Assembly (NCBI RefSeq): GCF_041432775.1
Contig: NZ_JAPWAG010000003.1
Span: 1-64,000 of the forward strand
Direction: 5' to 3'
DNA: 64,000 nucleotides
Origin: Pauljensenia sp902373545
GTDB lineage: Bacteria > Actinomycetota > Actinomycetes > Actinomycetales > Actinomycetaceae
A program made the position numbers and the translations under genes. Position 1 is the first letter of the stretch. Each line of letters starts with the position of its first letter. Under the pieces are notes generated by a model that saw nothing but the letters and a program-made list of their open reading frames with translations, was not told where the DNA came from and searched no databases. Below are positions 1-7,705 of this stretch, in pieces.

Positions 1-4
1 CCTC

Positions 5-256
5 ATGTCTGAGATTTTTGATTTTGAAGACCGTTGGCCAGAACTCTTCGACCGCCTCGACGCACGTCAGCGCAACGCCGTGCGTCAGTCACTCGCCGCA
101 GGATGGCATGAAGGCTTTGAACCCACCCGCGAGCACGTCGAAAACCTGACAGACTACGTGCTCGGGCTGATTGATGACAGCGAGTACGAGCGCCGTTCAC
201 GGGCGATGGTTAAGCGCCTCTTGCAGAACACAAATAGCAAGCCCACGTCGCTTTGA
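5..256 (+). CDS. VbhA-like antitoxin of a Fic toxin-antitoxin pair
   Basis: Small 83-residue protein. The central helix-turn around residues 30-65 (GWHEGFEPT followed by an acidic helix and ERRSR) resembles the VbhA antitoxin family, whose helix carries an S/T-x3-E-G/N motif that obstructs ATP binding in the partner Fic AMP-transferase. Here the motif reads AGWHEG, so the first S/T is replaced by A, a possible departure from consensus. The stop overlaps the next ATG (TGATG at 254-258), so toxin and antitoxin were translationally coupled. That next frame is the start of a Fic protein, which supports the call. The gene begins 4 bases into the window, so an earlier start cannot be excluded. Family assignment is by memory of the motif and by context. 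Confidence 0.6.
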   Translation: MSEIFDFEDRWPELFDRLDARQRNAVRQSLAAGWHEGFEPTREHVENLTDYVLGLIDDSEYERRSRAMVKRLLQNTNSKPTSL

Positions 257-374
257 TGTACGACACCTGGGAATCCTACTTCTACCCAGAAACGTACAAC
301 CCTGCGACGGGGCAGGGAACACTGCGCAACCTCTTTGGGGAGCGTGATGCCGCCGCCTTGAGTCTGCTCGAATT
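256..374 (+). pseudogene. Fic-family toxin, 5' fragment truncated by IS insertion
   Basis: Reading from the ATG that overlaps the upstream stop gives about 39 codons beginning MYDTWESYFYPETYNP and containing LRNLFGERDAAALSLLE. This matches the conserved N-terminus of Fic-domain AMP-transferases (an aromatic-rich start, then L-R-N-x-x-G-x-R-D-x-x-x-L). The homology stops at SLLE, exactly where the IS3-like element begins, and the fused frame ends shortly after. The catalytic HPFx(D/E)GNGR motif is absent from the window, and no 3' Fic remnant is visible beyond the IS. The toxin is therefore dead and the antitoxin is an orphan. Confidence 0.65.
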
Positions 375-444
375 GGGCTTAGGCTGGTGTTGTTGACACT
401 TCGTTAAGCGGGTGTGTGTGCCTGCGGAGAGTGAGGTGCCTGTT

Positions 445-753
445 ATGGGTTCTCGTCGTCGTTTTACGCCGGAGTATCGTCGTGATGTTGCGTGCCTGGT
501 GTTGGATACGGGGTCTACGATCGCGTCTGTGGCTCGGGATTGAGGGCTGGGTGAATCGGTGGTGGGCCGCTGGGTCAAACTCGAGCGCGAGCGTCAGGCC
601 GCCGAACAGGGGCGCCCTGATCCACGCGAGATGGAAGCTGAGATCACTGCTCTGCGTCGGCGAGTGCGCCAGCTGGAGAAGGAGAACGAGTTCTTGGGAA
701 AAGCCAGCGCCTTCTTCGCCTCCGTGCACCAAAACACCAGCGCTTTGAACTGA
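445..753 (+). pseudogene. IS3 orfA (HTH transposase subunit), nonsense-interrupted
   Basis: Starts MGSRRRFTPEYRRDVA, the usual start of an IS3 OrfA helix-turn-helix protein. It runs in frame with orfA of copy 2 but meets TGA at 541-543, about one third of the way in. After the stop the frame continues to 753 with the leucine-zipper-like coiled coil (LRRRVRQLEKENEFLGKA) that OrfA uses for oligomerisation. The stop lies where copy 2 has a leucine codon, so it is a simple nonsense mutation. Confidence 0.8.
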
Positions 754-786
754 TGGACGCGCCCAAGGGCTTCCTACTCAATCACC

Positions 787-1341
787 TTGATGGCCAAGGT
801 CTTGGCTGTCACGCGCGCAGGCTATTACGCGCGGAAAAGCCGAGCCACCCAGCGGGGCAAGCGCGCATCGGCGCGGCGGCGTTTGGATGAGGCGGTGGCC
901 TGGGAACACGAGGTGTCGGGCGGCACCTATGGGGCTCCTCGCATCCGCCATGCTCTGACGCGCGCGGGCGTGGATGTGGGTGTGCGTGCAGTCACTGCGT
1001 CGATGCGCCGCCAGGGCCTGACAGGCCTGAATACGCACCCGCGCCCATCTAGGCGCGGCCGGCGGGGCCCTGTGGCCCATGAGGATCACTGCGCCCGCCA
1101 GTGGAATCAAGGTGCCCTGGACCGGGTGTGGATCACGGACTTTACCTACCTGCGCTGCGCCCAAGGCTGGGTCTACCTGTGCGCCGTGCGCGATGCGCAC
1201 TCGCGTAGAGTGCTCGGATACGCCATGGGCGAGCAGCACAACACGCGCTCTGGTCATCACCGCGCTCGACATGGCCGCCACCACCCGTGGCAGCTTCCCC
1301 ACAGGGGTCGTGCTCCACACTGATCGGGGAACACAGTTCAT
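787..1341 (+). pseudogene. IS3 orfB (DDE transposase), frameshifted and truncated
   Basis: Begins MAKVLAVTRAGYYARK (HTH_21 region), then the rve integrase start with WITDFTYL carrying the first catalytic Asp. Unlike copy 2, the stretch around 1055-1075 is in frame (GRRGPVAHEDHC). One extra base near 1240 (relative to copy 2) then throws the frame. Homology ends just after the second Asp region (DRGTQF), before the conserved Glu. The catalytic triad is incomplete, so the gene is non-functional. Confidence 0.8.
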
Positions 1342-1596
1342 CTGCAGCACTTGCGGTACAGGTATTCTCGCCGGGCCATGTACCAGTGTAAGAAAAGCGG
1401 TAACCCCGGCGATGCAGCCAAAGCTGGGGATCGTTCCGGGGTCTTCGCCAGTAGAGTTTACCCTAGTTGGCGCCGCCGCAGGTCTTGTCCATCTGCTGTA
1501 AATCTGGCACTCTGGAGATGGACGCCTGATAGTGCTCCAATTCCGAGGCCCGTGTTTCGACACGGGCTTTCGCGTTGCTGTGGGTCAGCAATCTAG
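1342..1596. other. Unassigned sequence between truncated IS and Abi gene
   Basis: About 255 bases with no gene I can support. Open frames run through it on both strands. On the minus strand a stretch ending near 1467 (LLTHSNAKARVETRASELEH and onward) has protein-like composition and might be the tail of a deleted gene, but it has no start and no recognisable family. Probably rearrangement debris left when the IS lost its right end. Confidence 0.4.
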
Positions 1597-2517
1597 CTAG
1601 GACCAGAGGTCGAGCTCGCGCCAATTCTCGGGCGTGCCCAGGCGATAGAACGAGACGAGCTGGTTGTGAGGATAGCTTTCCAGAACGCCTGCGAGGTCAG
1701 GTACACCTCCATCTGTTCCCAAAACAGCATGCAGATAACGTATGAGGCTGAGCTGACCAAACACGAGATGTGAGACGCTCTCAACTGGCTTCATACGAGG
1801 ATCATCGATTGTCTTTGGTTTAATGTCGAACACTCGCGTAAACAAGCGAGCATGATGAGCCGAATAATTCCGCAGAATATTGAGCGACTTTAGCCACGAC
1901 TCCAATTGCGGCCCGCTCATATTGCACTCTCTAGCTATGCGATTGCGAGCAGGGTTGGGAGTAAACCTGTACAGGTGGGAGAGCATTCCCCAATCCATGA
2001 CTTCAACAGCCACCCAGACAGGAAGGACTCCGTCATATTGGCTGCGGTGGTGCTCGACGAAGTCCTCCCGAGAGCTACGCAACGCTTGGCGATATTTCCT
2101 TACCCAGTCATCATGCTCAGTAGCGCCCTTAGTGCGCTTTGAAGGATTGCTCGCGGTGGCACTGAGCTTCGATGCATCGAGGTGAATCAGCGGGTCAAGT
2201 GCCCCGAGATGGTAGCCAAGCAATGAACGGATCGCTAGCTCTACGGGAGCAAGGTTCGCAAAAACCGCGTGGCGCAATCGAGCATCGAAGTCGTAGAGCG
2301 CGAGGACAAGATCGAGGGTGGCGCCGTCCTTGAAAACATCGAGTGCCGTATGTGTTTGGGGATCTACTTGACGCATCGAGTGCCAGTAACCCGATAACCG
2401 ATAGTAGTTATGCGTACGCAGAACTTCGGCAGCATGAGCCGGATCGTCGATGCCCAGTCCTCGTGACTGGAGGATACTGACCTGTTCCTCATAGCTCTTG
2501 AACGGCTTTGTCCCCAT
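1597..2517 (-). CDS. Abi family (AbiD/AbiF, Abi_2) abortive-infection protein
   Basis: 306 residues, the usual length for Abi_2 (AbiD/AbiF) phage-resistance proteins. Family marks are the N-terminal NYYRLSGYW (37-45), the Y-x-FD-x-x-LR block with E-L-A-I-R (75-97), and near the C-terminus LRNYSAHH, which contains an R-x4-H motif (R216-H221) as in HEPN ribonucleases. Known members block phage multiplication after infection; the HEPN motif suggests RNA cleavage, which is inference here. The gene stands alone between two copies of one IS and beside a broken Fic locus, so it belongs to a small defence patch. Base composition is visibly less GC-rich than the core genes. No antitoxin partner is seen. 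Start chosen at MGTKPFKSYEEQ, the normal N-terminus for the family. Confidence 0.85.
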   Translation of the reverse strand: MGTKPFKSYEEQVSILQSRGLGIDDPAHAAEVLRTHNYYRLSGYWHSMRQVDPQTHTALDVFKDGATLDLVLALYDFDARLRHAVFANLAPVELAIRSLLGYHLGALDPLIHLDASKLSATASNPSKRTKGATEHDDWVRKYRQALRSSREDFVEHHRSQYDGVLPVWVAVEVMDWGMLSHLYRFTPNPARNRIARECNMSGPQLESWLKSLNILRNYSAHHARLFTRVFDIKPKTIDDPRMKPVESVSHLVFGQLSLIRYLHAVLGTDGGVPDLAGVLESYPHNQLVSFYRLGTPENWRELDLWS

Positions 2518-2890
2518 GCGACCTCGTGAAGATAGAAAGGGACCGGCCCTGGACTCCCACCGAGATGGGCAGCGGAACCGGTCGTGTTGACACCCATGCT
2601 AGCACACTGATGTCGAGCACGCACTAGGTCACGATTGCGCCAGGGGCTTGGCCTCTCTGTTCCGATAGGACACCCTCGGCACATGATGACCGGCTCTGAC
2701 CACATCCGAAGACGTGGCGAGCCGCTACTGGTGGGGCCAGTTTAGTACGTAGCTGCTGCGGTAGCCAAGAAGCGCGCAGACATCACGCGTCAGAGCGCTC
2801 CAATACCCCAATTTTCCGGCTTCCTCATGCCCCTCCACGTGTTGTGGTGGGGCTTTTCCGTATCCCCAGAAAGGCACATGCGATGGCTGG
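2518..2890. other. Intergenic stretch between Abi gene and IS copy 2
   Basis: About 370 bases without a supportable gene. It must contain the Abi promoter (minus strand, just above 2517). It also holds a terminator-like hairpin at 2829-2857 just before the IS left end. No attachment site, tRNA fragment or ORF with family resemblance was found. Confidence 0.5.
2829..2857 (+). terminator. Rho-independent terminator
   Basis: Arms GCCCCTCCAC and GTGGTGGGGC (10 bp, one mismatch) with a 5-nt loop, followed by TTTT. It reads on the plus strand, yet no plus-strand gene lies upstream except the broken IS copy 1. It probably belonged to a gene since deleted. It would also shield the IS from read-through. 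Confidence 0.6.
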
Positions 2891-2958
2891 GGTTAGGCTT
2901 GTGTTGTTGACACTTCGTTAAGCGGGTGTGTGTGCCTGCGGCCAGTGAGGTACCTGTT

Positions 2959-3270
2959 ATGGGAACTCGTCGTCGTTTTACGCCGGAGTATCGTCGTGAT
3001 GTTGCGTCTTTGGTGTTGGATACAGGGTCTTCGATCGCGTCTGTGGCCCGGGATTTAGGGCTGGGTGAATCGGTGGTGGGCCGCTGGGTCACACTCAAGC
3101 GCGTGCGGCGTCAAGCCGTGCGTGAGGGTCGTCCTGATCCACGCGAGCTGGAAGCTGAGATCACAGCATTGCGCCGGAGGGTGCGCCAGCTGGAGAAGGA
3201 GAACGAGTTCTTGGGAAAAGCCAACGCCTTCTTCGCCTCCGTGCACCACAACACCAGCGCTTTGAACTGA
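2959..3270 (+). CDS. IS3 OrfA, helix-turn-helix transposase subunit
   Basis: 103 residues starting MGTRRRFTPEYRRDVA. The N-terminal half is a HTH_Tnp_1-type DNA-binding domain (SIASVARDLGLGESVVGRWV); the C-terminal half is a coiled coil (ELEAEITALRRRVRQLEKEN), as in IS3 OrfA proteins that recognise the terminal repeats. A GTGAGG ribosome-binding-like sequence precedes the ATG. The stop overlaps an ATG (TGATGG) of an ancestral orfB frame, the usual IS3 arrangement. Unlike copy 1, this orfA is intact. Confidence 0.85.
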   Translation: MGTRRRFTPEYRRDVASLVLDTGSSIASVARDLGLGESVVGRWVTLKRVRRQAVREGRPDPRELEAEITALRRRVRQLEKENEFLGKANAFFASVHHNTSALN

Positions 3271-3303
3271 TGGACGCGCACAAGGGCTTCCTACTCAATC
3301 ACC

Positions 3304-4138
3304 TTGATGGCCAAGGTCTTGGGTGTCACGCGCGCGGGCTATTACGCGTGGAAAAACCGTGCACCCCAGCGGGGCAAGCGCGCATCGGCGCGTCGGCGTT
3401 TGGATGAGGCGGTGGCCTGGGAACACGAGGTGTCGGGCGGCACCTATGGGGCTCCTCGCATCCGCCATGCTCTGACGCGCGCGGGTGTGGATGTGGGTGT
3501 GCGTGCGGTCGCCGCGTCGATGCGCCGCCAAGGCCTGACAGGCCTGAACACGCACCCACGCCCGTCCAGGCGCGGCCGGCGCGGGCCCTGTGGCCCATGA
3601 GGATCACTGCGCCCGCCAGTGGGATCAAGGTGCCCTGGACCGGGTGTGGATCACGGACTTTACCTACCTGCGCTGCGCCCAAGGCTGGGTCTACCTGTGC
3701 GCCGTGCGCGATGCGCACTCGCGTAGAGTCCTGGGATACGCCATGGGTGAGCAGCAAAGCACCGACCTGGTCATCACCGCGCTCGACATGGCCGCCACCA
3801 CCCGCGGCAGCTTCCCCGCAGGGGTCGTGCTCCACGCTGATCGGGGAACACAGTTCACCTCCCAGAAGCTGGCAGCCTACATGCGCGCCGTGAAAGGAAG
3901 AGTGTCGATGGGGCAGGCCCCAGTGTGCTGGGATAACGCCATGGCCGAATCCTTTTGGGCCACCCTCACAACCGAGTACTACTACCGGCGCGCCTTCACC
4001 ACCCGCGACCAGGTCTACACCGGGGTCGCCACCTGGATCGAAGACTTCTACAACCGCCGCCGCATCCACACCAGCCTGGGCGGCAAATCCCCCATCGAAT
4101 ACGAACTACACCAAGCGGCCTGGACAAAAGCCGCATAA
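3304..4138 (+). pseudogene. IS3 OrfB, DDE transposase, frameshifted
   Basis: Two frames together form one OrfB. The first (3304-3600, TTG or ATG start) gives the HTH_21 part, MAKVLGVTRAGYYAWK to RRGRRGP. The second (3590-4138) gives the rve/integrase part with WITDFTYL, HADRGTQFTS and AMAESFWATL, supplying all three DDE residues. The break is one extra C near 3585 compared with copy 1, where this stretch reads through. A second possible slip lies at AAGGGCTTCC near 3283: in both copies the ATG overlapping the orfA stop is one frame away from the rest of orfB. That could be programmed frameshifting or shared decay. Confidence 0.75.
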
Positions 4139-4202
4139 ACAAACCGTCAACAACTTGCACACAGGCCCAGCCCGAGGATGTCCCATCAGAGGCACGCGCG
4201 CC

Positions 4203-5261
4203 TCACGCGCTTTCGGGGAACGTGGAGGTGTCGATGACGTAGCGGTAGCGCACGCGCGAATCCACGATGTTGTCGTAAGCCTGCGTGATGTCCTCGCCGC
4301 TGATCATCTCGACCTGCGGGATGACGCCGTGCGCGGCGCAGAAGTCGAGCATCTCCTGGGTCTCGGCGATGCCGCCGATCTGGGAGCCCGCAAACGACTT
4401 GCCGCCGTTGACGAAGGCGCGCAGCGGCAGGGAGACGGGCTCGGAGGGCAGACCCACGTCTACGAAGACGCCGTAGGGGCGCAGCGCGGCCATGTAGCCT
4501 GCGTAGTCCAGGCCCTCGGCGGACACGGTGCACAGGATCAGGTCGAAGGTACCGCGCAGGGACTCGAGCACGCCCTCCTCGCTGGTGGCGTAGAAATGGT
4601 CAGCACCGAAGTGGCGTGCGTCGGCCTCCTTGGAACGTCCATGAGAGATGACGGACACGTCCGCGCCCATGGCCTTAGCGATCTGCACGCCCACATGTCC
4701 GAGGCCACCCATACCGAGGATCGCGACGCGCGATCCGGGGCCCACGTTGTAATGCTTGAGCGGCGAATAGGTGGTGATGCCGGCGCACAACAGGGGGGCG
4801 CAGGCAGCAAAATCCAGCTCAGAGGGGATACGCAGCGCGAAGTCCTCACGCACGGTGAAGCCGCGTGAGTAGCCGCCGGTCGTCGGGTTGCCCTCTGCGT
4901 CGGCGCGGTAGGTCCACAGGGTGCCAGGCGTCGAGGTGCACCACTGCTCGTAGTCGGATTCGCACATCTCACACGTGCCGCACGAGCCGACCATGCAGCC
5001 CACGCCCACGCGGTCCCCCACCTTGAAGGTGGTGACGCCGGGGCCGACCTTGGCGACGGTGCCGACGAACTCGTGGCCGGGCACCAGCGGGTAGGCGACG
5101 GGACCCCACTCGCCGCGCGCGGAGTGGATGTCGGAGTGGCAGATGCCCGCGTAGGCGACGTCGAAGTAGATTTCGCCCTCGCCGGGTTCGCGAATGTCAA
5201 TCTGGAGGGGGTGGAACTGGGTGGTGGCGTCGTCGCATCCGTAAGCAATCACACTGGGCAT
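4203..5261 (-). CDS. Zinc-dependent NAD(P) alcohol dehydrogenase (MDR family)
   Basis: 352 residues, standard for medium-chain alcohol dehydrogenases of the YahK/cinnamyl-alcohol type. Catalytic zinc ligands are C41, H63 with E64 (PGHEFVG) and C159. The structural zinc lobe has C94, C97, C100 and C108. The Rossmann motif GMGGLG lies at about 183-188. It should interconvert aldehydes or ketones and alcohols with NADPH or NADH; the substrate cannot be told from sequence. An AAAGGAG ribosome-binding site lies a few bases before the ATG, and a short palindrome TCAATTGA sits just upstream. Downstream is the right end of IS copy 2, with no terminator between. It appears monocistronic. Confidence 0.93.
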   Translation of the reverse strand: MPSVIAYGCDDATTQFHPLQIDIREPGEGEIYFDVAYAGICHSDIHSARGEWGPVAYPLVPGHEFVGTVAKVGPGVTTFKVGDRVGVGCMVGSCGTCEMCESDYEQWCTSTPGTLWTYRADAEGNPTTGGYSRGFTVREDFALRIPSELDFAACAPLLCAGITTYSPLKHYNVGPGSRVAILGMGGLGHVGVQIAKAMGADVSVISHGRSKEADARHFGADHFYATSEEGVLESLRGTFDLILCTVSAEGLDYAGYMAALRPYGVFVDVGLPSEPVSLPLRAFVNGGKSFAGSQIGGIAETQEMLDFCAAHGVIPQVEMISGEDITQAYDNIVDSRVRYRYVIDTSTFPESA

Positions 5262-5310
5262 GAGAACTCCTTTGTCCGGTCAATTGAGGCTGCTACAAGC
5301 ATACTCAAGA

Positions 5311-5340
5311 AACAAAAACCCCGGCGCGTAAGCGCCGGGG
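5311..5340 (-). terminator. Rho-independent terminator of tRNA-His
   Basis: On the minus strand CCCCGGCGC, loop TTAC, GCGCCGGGG, then TTTTTG. It lies 7 bases past the 3' end of tRNA-His and upstream of the adh start, so it separates the two units. Confidence 0.85.
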
Positions 5341-5346
5341 CAATGG

Positions 5347-5420
5347 GGTGGCTGACGGGACTCGAACCCGCGACGTCCTGGACCACAACCAGGTGCTCTA
5401 CCAACTGAACTACAGCCACC
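5347..5420 (-). tRNA. tRNA-His (GTG)
   Basis: The minus strand folds into a full cloverleaf: acceptor GTGGCTG/CAGCCAC, anticodon stem-loop CTGGTTGTGGTCCAG with anticodon GTG, and T-loop GGTTCGAGTCC. The extra 5' G at position -1 opposite C73, typical of histidine tRNA, is encoded (5420 and 5347). No CCA is encoded. It has its own promoter and terminator. Confidence 0.95.
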
Positions 5421-5448
5421 ATCGCGTCACCGTGAAGGCAACGGGTAG

Positions 5449-5476
5449 AGCTTAGCACTACCCGACCGAGCTTGAA
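5449..5476 (-). promoter_or_regulatory. Promoter of tRNA-His
   Basis: Minus-strand -35 TTCAAG (5471-5476), 16-nt spacer, -10 TAAGCT (5449-5454) preceded by TGC (extended -10). The -10 ends about 28 bp before the mature tRNA 5' end. Confidence 0.5.
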
Positions 5477-5510
5477 AACTCGAGAGGTGCCTTCACGGCG
5501 GTGGCGTGCG

Positions 5511-6428
5511 TCACCAGTGAACGCGCGCGGAGATCGCGTCGGCGAAATTGCCCAGGGCACCGGGCGTCGAGCCGAGGTAGAGGTCTGCGTCCACGAGGGA
5601 GACCTCCATGACCAGGAAGGATCCCTTGCCGTCGGGAACCAGGTCCACGCGGTTAAACAGGAACTGCTCGTCGTGGCCCAGGCGGGCTCGCACGTAGTTG
5701 TGCAGGACGCAGCGGATCTGCTCACCCCATGTCCACGCGACGGAGTCGGCAGAGTCGGCGGTCAGCACGGCCTCATGCATCTCGGGGTTGGTGACGGAGG
5801 CGGGGTGCAGGGCCGAGCGCTTCTCAACGGCGTGGGAGACCAGGCCATTGAAAAACACGAGCGAAATCTCGCCGTGCAGGTCGATTTCCTCAACGTAGCG
5901 CTGAAGCATGACGGAGCGCCCCTCGCCCAGCAAGCCCTGCACCTGGCGCATGGCGGCCTGACGTTGGCGGATGTCCACAGTCGTGTAGCGGCCGACATCA
6001 CGCACGCCGGAAGACACGGCAGGCTTGACGACGAACTCACCGAAAGCCGGGAAGCGCGTGTGGATCTGGTGCTTGGTGAGCTTCTGGGAGGGTTCAAGCC
6101 AGTTCGTCGGAATCGTCGGCAGCCCCATCGCCGCGAGTTCCTTCAGGTAGTGCTTGTCTGTGTTCCAGTTGAGCACGTCCTTCGAGTTCTGCACGCGGCG
6201 CAGCTGGCGCGTCCACTCCAGGAAGGCGGGACGATCCGCGGCGTAGTCGGAGACGGAGCGCACGACGACCATGCCAGCATCGGCCCAGTCAACGTCGGGA
6301 TCGTTCCAGACCTTGATCTGCGGGTCGCATCCGCGCGACGCCAGCTCGTCAAGCAGGCCTTCCTCCCCGGGGAAGAGATTGGGCAGCGCCTTGCATGTCA
6401 CCAGAGTGACTTTGGGGTTGGTCGTCAT
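5511..6428 (-). CDS. ATP-grasp domain protein
   Basis: 305 residues. The order of elements fits a glutathione-synthetase-like ATP-grasp ligase (COG0189 type): DKHYLKELAAMGLPTIPT (about 92-109), FVVKPAVSSGVRDVGRY (lysine and glycine-rich loop), MLQRYVEEIDLHGEISLVFFNG, and a C-terminal metal-binding segment ending LVMEVSLVDADLYL. Similar proteins without assigned substrate are common in actinobacteria; the cycloserine-pathway enzyme DcsG has this fold. It would join a carboxylate to an amine or thiol using ATP, but the substrate is unknown. It sits directly upstream of tRNA-His and downstream of ddl on the same strand, separated from ddl by a hairpin, so it may be a separate unit. Confidence 0.8.
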   Translation of the reverse strand: MTTNPKVTLVTCKALPNLFPGEEGLLDELASRGCDPQIKVWNDPDVDWADAGMVVVRSVSDYAADRPAFLEWTRQLRRVQNSKDVLNWNTDKHYLKELAAMGLPTIPTNWLEPSQKLTKHQIHTRFPAFGEFVVKPAVSSGVRDVGRYTTVDIRQRQAAMRQVQGLLGEGRSVMLQRYVEEIDLHGEISLVFFNGLVSHAVEKRSALHPASVTNPEMHEAVLTADSADSVAWTWGEQIRCVLHNYVRARLGHDEQFLFNRVDLVPDGKGSFLVMEVSLVDADLYLGSTPGALGNFADAISARVHW

Positions 6429-6474
6429 GTGTGTCCTTCAGGGTCGGTGTGACGGGAATTAACGAGGTCGGGGT

Positions 6475-6515
6475 GCGGCCGCGGGACACGCGCAGATGCG
6501 GGTCACCGCGGCCGC
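6475..6515 (-). terminator. GC-rich hairpin after ddl
   Basis: Perfect 10-bp arms GCGGCCGCGG and CCGCGGCCGC around a 21-nt loop, 5 bases past the ddl stop. There is no T run, so termination strength is uncertain. Confidence 0.5.
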
Positions 6516-6519
6516 TCTC

Positions 6520-7656
6520 TCAGCGCAGGCCCAGGGGGCGCTGCGACGCTTCGGTGAGCAGTTCGCTGAGCAGATCCGGGTAGGACACACCGGCGGCCGC
6601 CCACATCTGCGGGTACATCGAGATGGGCGTGAAGCCGGGCAGCGTGTTCACTTCGTTGATAATGACGGTGTCGGTGGCTTCGTTGAGGAAGAAGTCGACG
6701 CGTGCCAGGCCCTCACATTCGAGCGCGTCAAAGGCACGCCACGCGGTCTCGCGGATGCGCTGGGCGTAGGCGGGGGGCACGTCGGCCGGGCAGGACAGGC
6801 CGACGACGTCGTCCACGTACTTGTGTTCGTAGTCGTAGAACTCGCCTTCGGGGACGACGATCTCGCCCAGGGGCGAGGTGCCGCTTTGCCAGTCGGGGCG
6901 CGAGCCGAGCACGCCGCACTCGACCTCGCGGCCGGTCACCGAGGCCTCGACGATGATGCGCGGGTCGTGGTTTGCGGCTTCCTTGATGGCGACGGGCAGA
7001 TCTTCGCGGCAGGTGACGCGCGAGATGCCGACGGAGGAGCCGGCGCGGCAGGGCTTGACGAAGACGGGGAAGCCGAGGCGCTCGATGCGGTCCATGCACG
7101 AGGCGGGGTCGCTCTCCCACTGACGGGCGGTGATGCAAACCCAGCGGCCAACGTCGATGCCGGCGGCGGCGAGCACCGTCTTGGTCAGGTGCTTGTCCAT
7201 GGAAATCGCCGAGGAGGTCACGCCGCAACCCACGTAACGCACGTCCGCCATTTCGAAGAGGCCCTGAATGGTGCCATCCTCGCCGTAAGGGCCGTGCAGG
7301 AGCGGGAAGACGATGTCGACGTGCCCCAGGTCCTCCACGCCCACAACGCGCGAGGTATCGTCAGAAGGGTCGCCGTCGTAGGTGAGCTCGACGAGGTTGC
7401 CCTCGCCCGGGGTCAGGGCCACGCGGGTGGCTCCGGCGGTGATCGACTGCCCCTTGCCGTCCTTGAACCTCAGCGCCGACGGGTCGTCGGCGACACGCAC
7501 CCACTGGCCGTCGCGCGTGATACCCAGCGGGATCACGTCCCACTTCGTGCGGTCGATGGCCGTGAGGATGCCGGCGGCCGTCGCACAAGAGACTTCGTGT
7601 TCTGAGGAGCGCCCGCCGAAAACGATGAGGACGCGAGGACGAGAAATTGCTGTCAT
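6520..7656 (-). CDS. ddl: D-alanine--D-alanine ligase
   Basis: 378 residues starting MTAISRPRVLIVFGGRSSEHEVSC. It makes the D-Ala-D-Ala dipeptide of peptidoglycan in the cytoplasm. Visible marks are the N-terminal GGRSSEHEVS, PLLHGPYGEDGTIQG, ATP-grasp segments VFVKPCRAGSSVGISRV and VECGVLG, and the metal-binding end RVDFFLNE..IINEVNTLPGFTPISMYP. An in-frame upstream extension exists but the ATG at 7656 matches the family N-terminus. It lies 49 bases after gpsA on the same strand, giving a probable gpsA-ddl unit, a pairing common in actinobacteria. MurA, the first committed step of the same pathway, is encoded about 3.7 kb away. Confidence 0.95.
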   Translation of the reverse strand: MTAISRPRVLIVFGGRSSEHEVSCATAAGILTAIDRTKWDVIPLGITRDGQWVRVADDPSALRFKDGKGQSITAGATRVALTPGEGNLVELTYDGDPSDDTSRVVGVEDLGHVDIVFPLLHGPYGEDGTIQGLFEMADVRYVGCGVTSSAISMDKHLTKTVLAAAGIDVGRWVCITARQWESDPASCMDRIERLGFPVFVKPCRAGSSVGISRVTCREDLPVAIKEAANHDPRIIVEASVTGREVECGVLGSRPDWQSGTSPLGEIVVPEGEFYDYEHKYVDDVVGLSCPADVPPAYAQRIRETAWRAFDALECEGLARVDFFLNEATDTVIINEVNTLPGFTPISMYPQMWAAAGVSYPDLLSELLTEASQRPLGLR

Positions 7657-7705
7657 GGGTCCAAGCCTACCGCGCGTCAGGCTTTTCCCGCCCGAGTGTG
7701 CGCGT

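Larger units (their letters stand above)
376..1341 (+). mobile_element. IS3-family element, copy 1, 3'-truncated
   Basis: Closely related to the element at 2891-4172. Shared sequence begins around 376-382 (left end containing GTGTTGTTGACACTTCG) and stops abruptly at about 1340, inside the second orf. The 3' third of orfB and the right inverted repeat are missing. Further lesions relative to copy 2 are an in-frame TGA in orfA at 541-543 (copy 2 has TTA) and one extra base in orfB near 1236-1246. It interrupts a Fic toxin gene on its left. No right-hand target duplication can exist because that end is gone. It cannot move by itself. Confidence 0.85.
2891..4172 (+). mobile_element. IS3-family element, copy 2, full length
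   Basis: About 1.28 kb with imperfect terminal inverted repeats. The left end (2891-2912) reads GGTTAGGCTTGTGTTGTTGA; the reverse complement of the right end (4144-4172) reads GGCTGGGCCTGTGTGCAAG then TTGTTGACGG, so the arms match except for a 5-base insertion. It carries orfA (helix-turn-helix) and orfB (DDE integrase) in IS3 order. No convincing target-site duplication was found, so the outer limits are uncertain by several bases. The right end lies only about 30 bp from the stop of the convergent alcohol dehydrogenase gene and may have displaced its terminator. orfB is frameshifted, so mobility would need help in trans. Confidence 0.85.

Noticed and set aside
1342..1596. Protein-coding gene downstream of the truncated IS
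   Set aside because: Frames on both strands lack a start with ribosome-binding site and any family resemblance.
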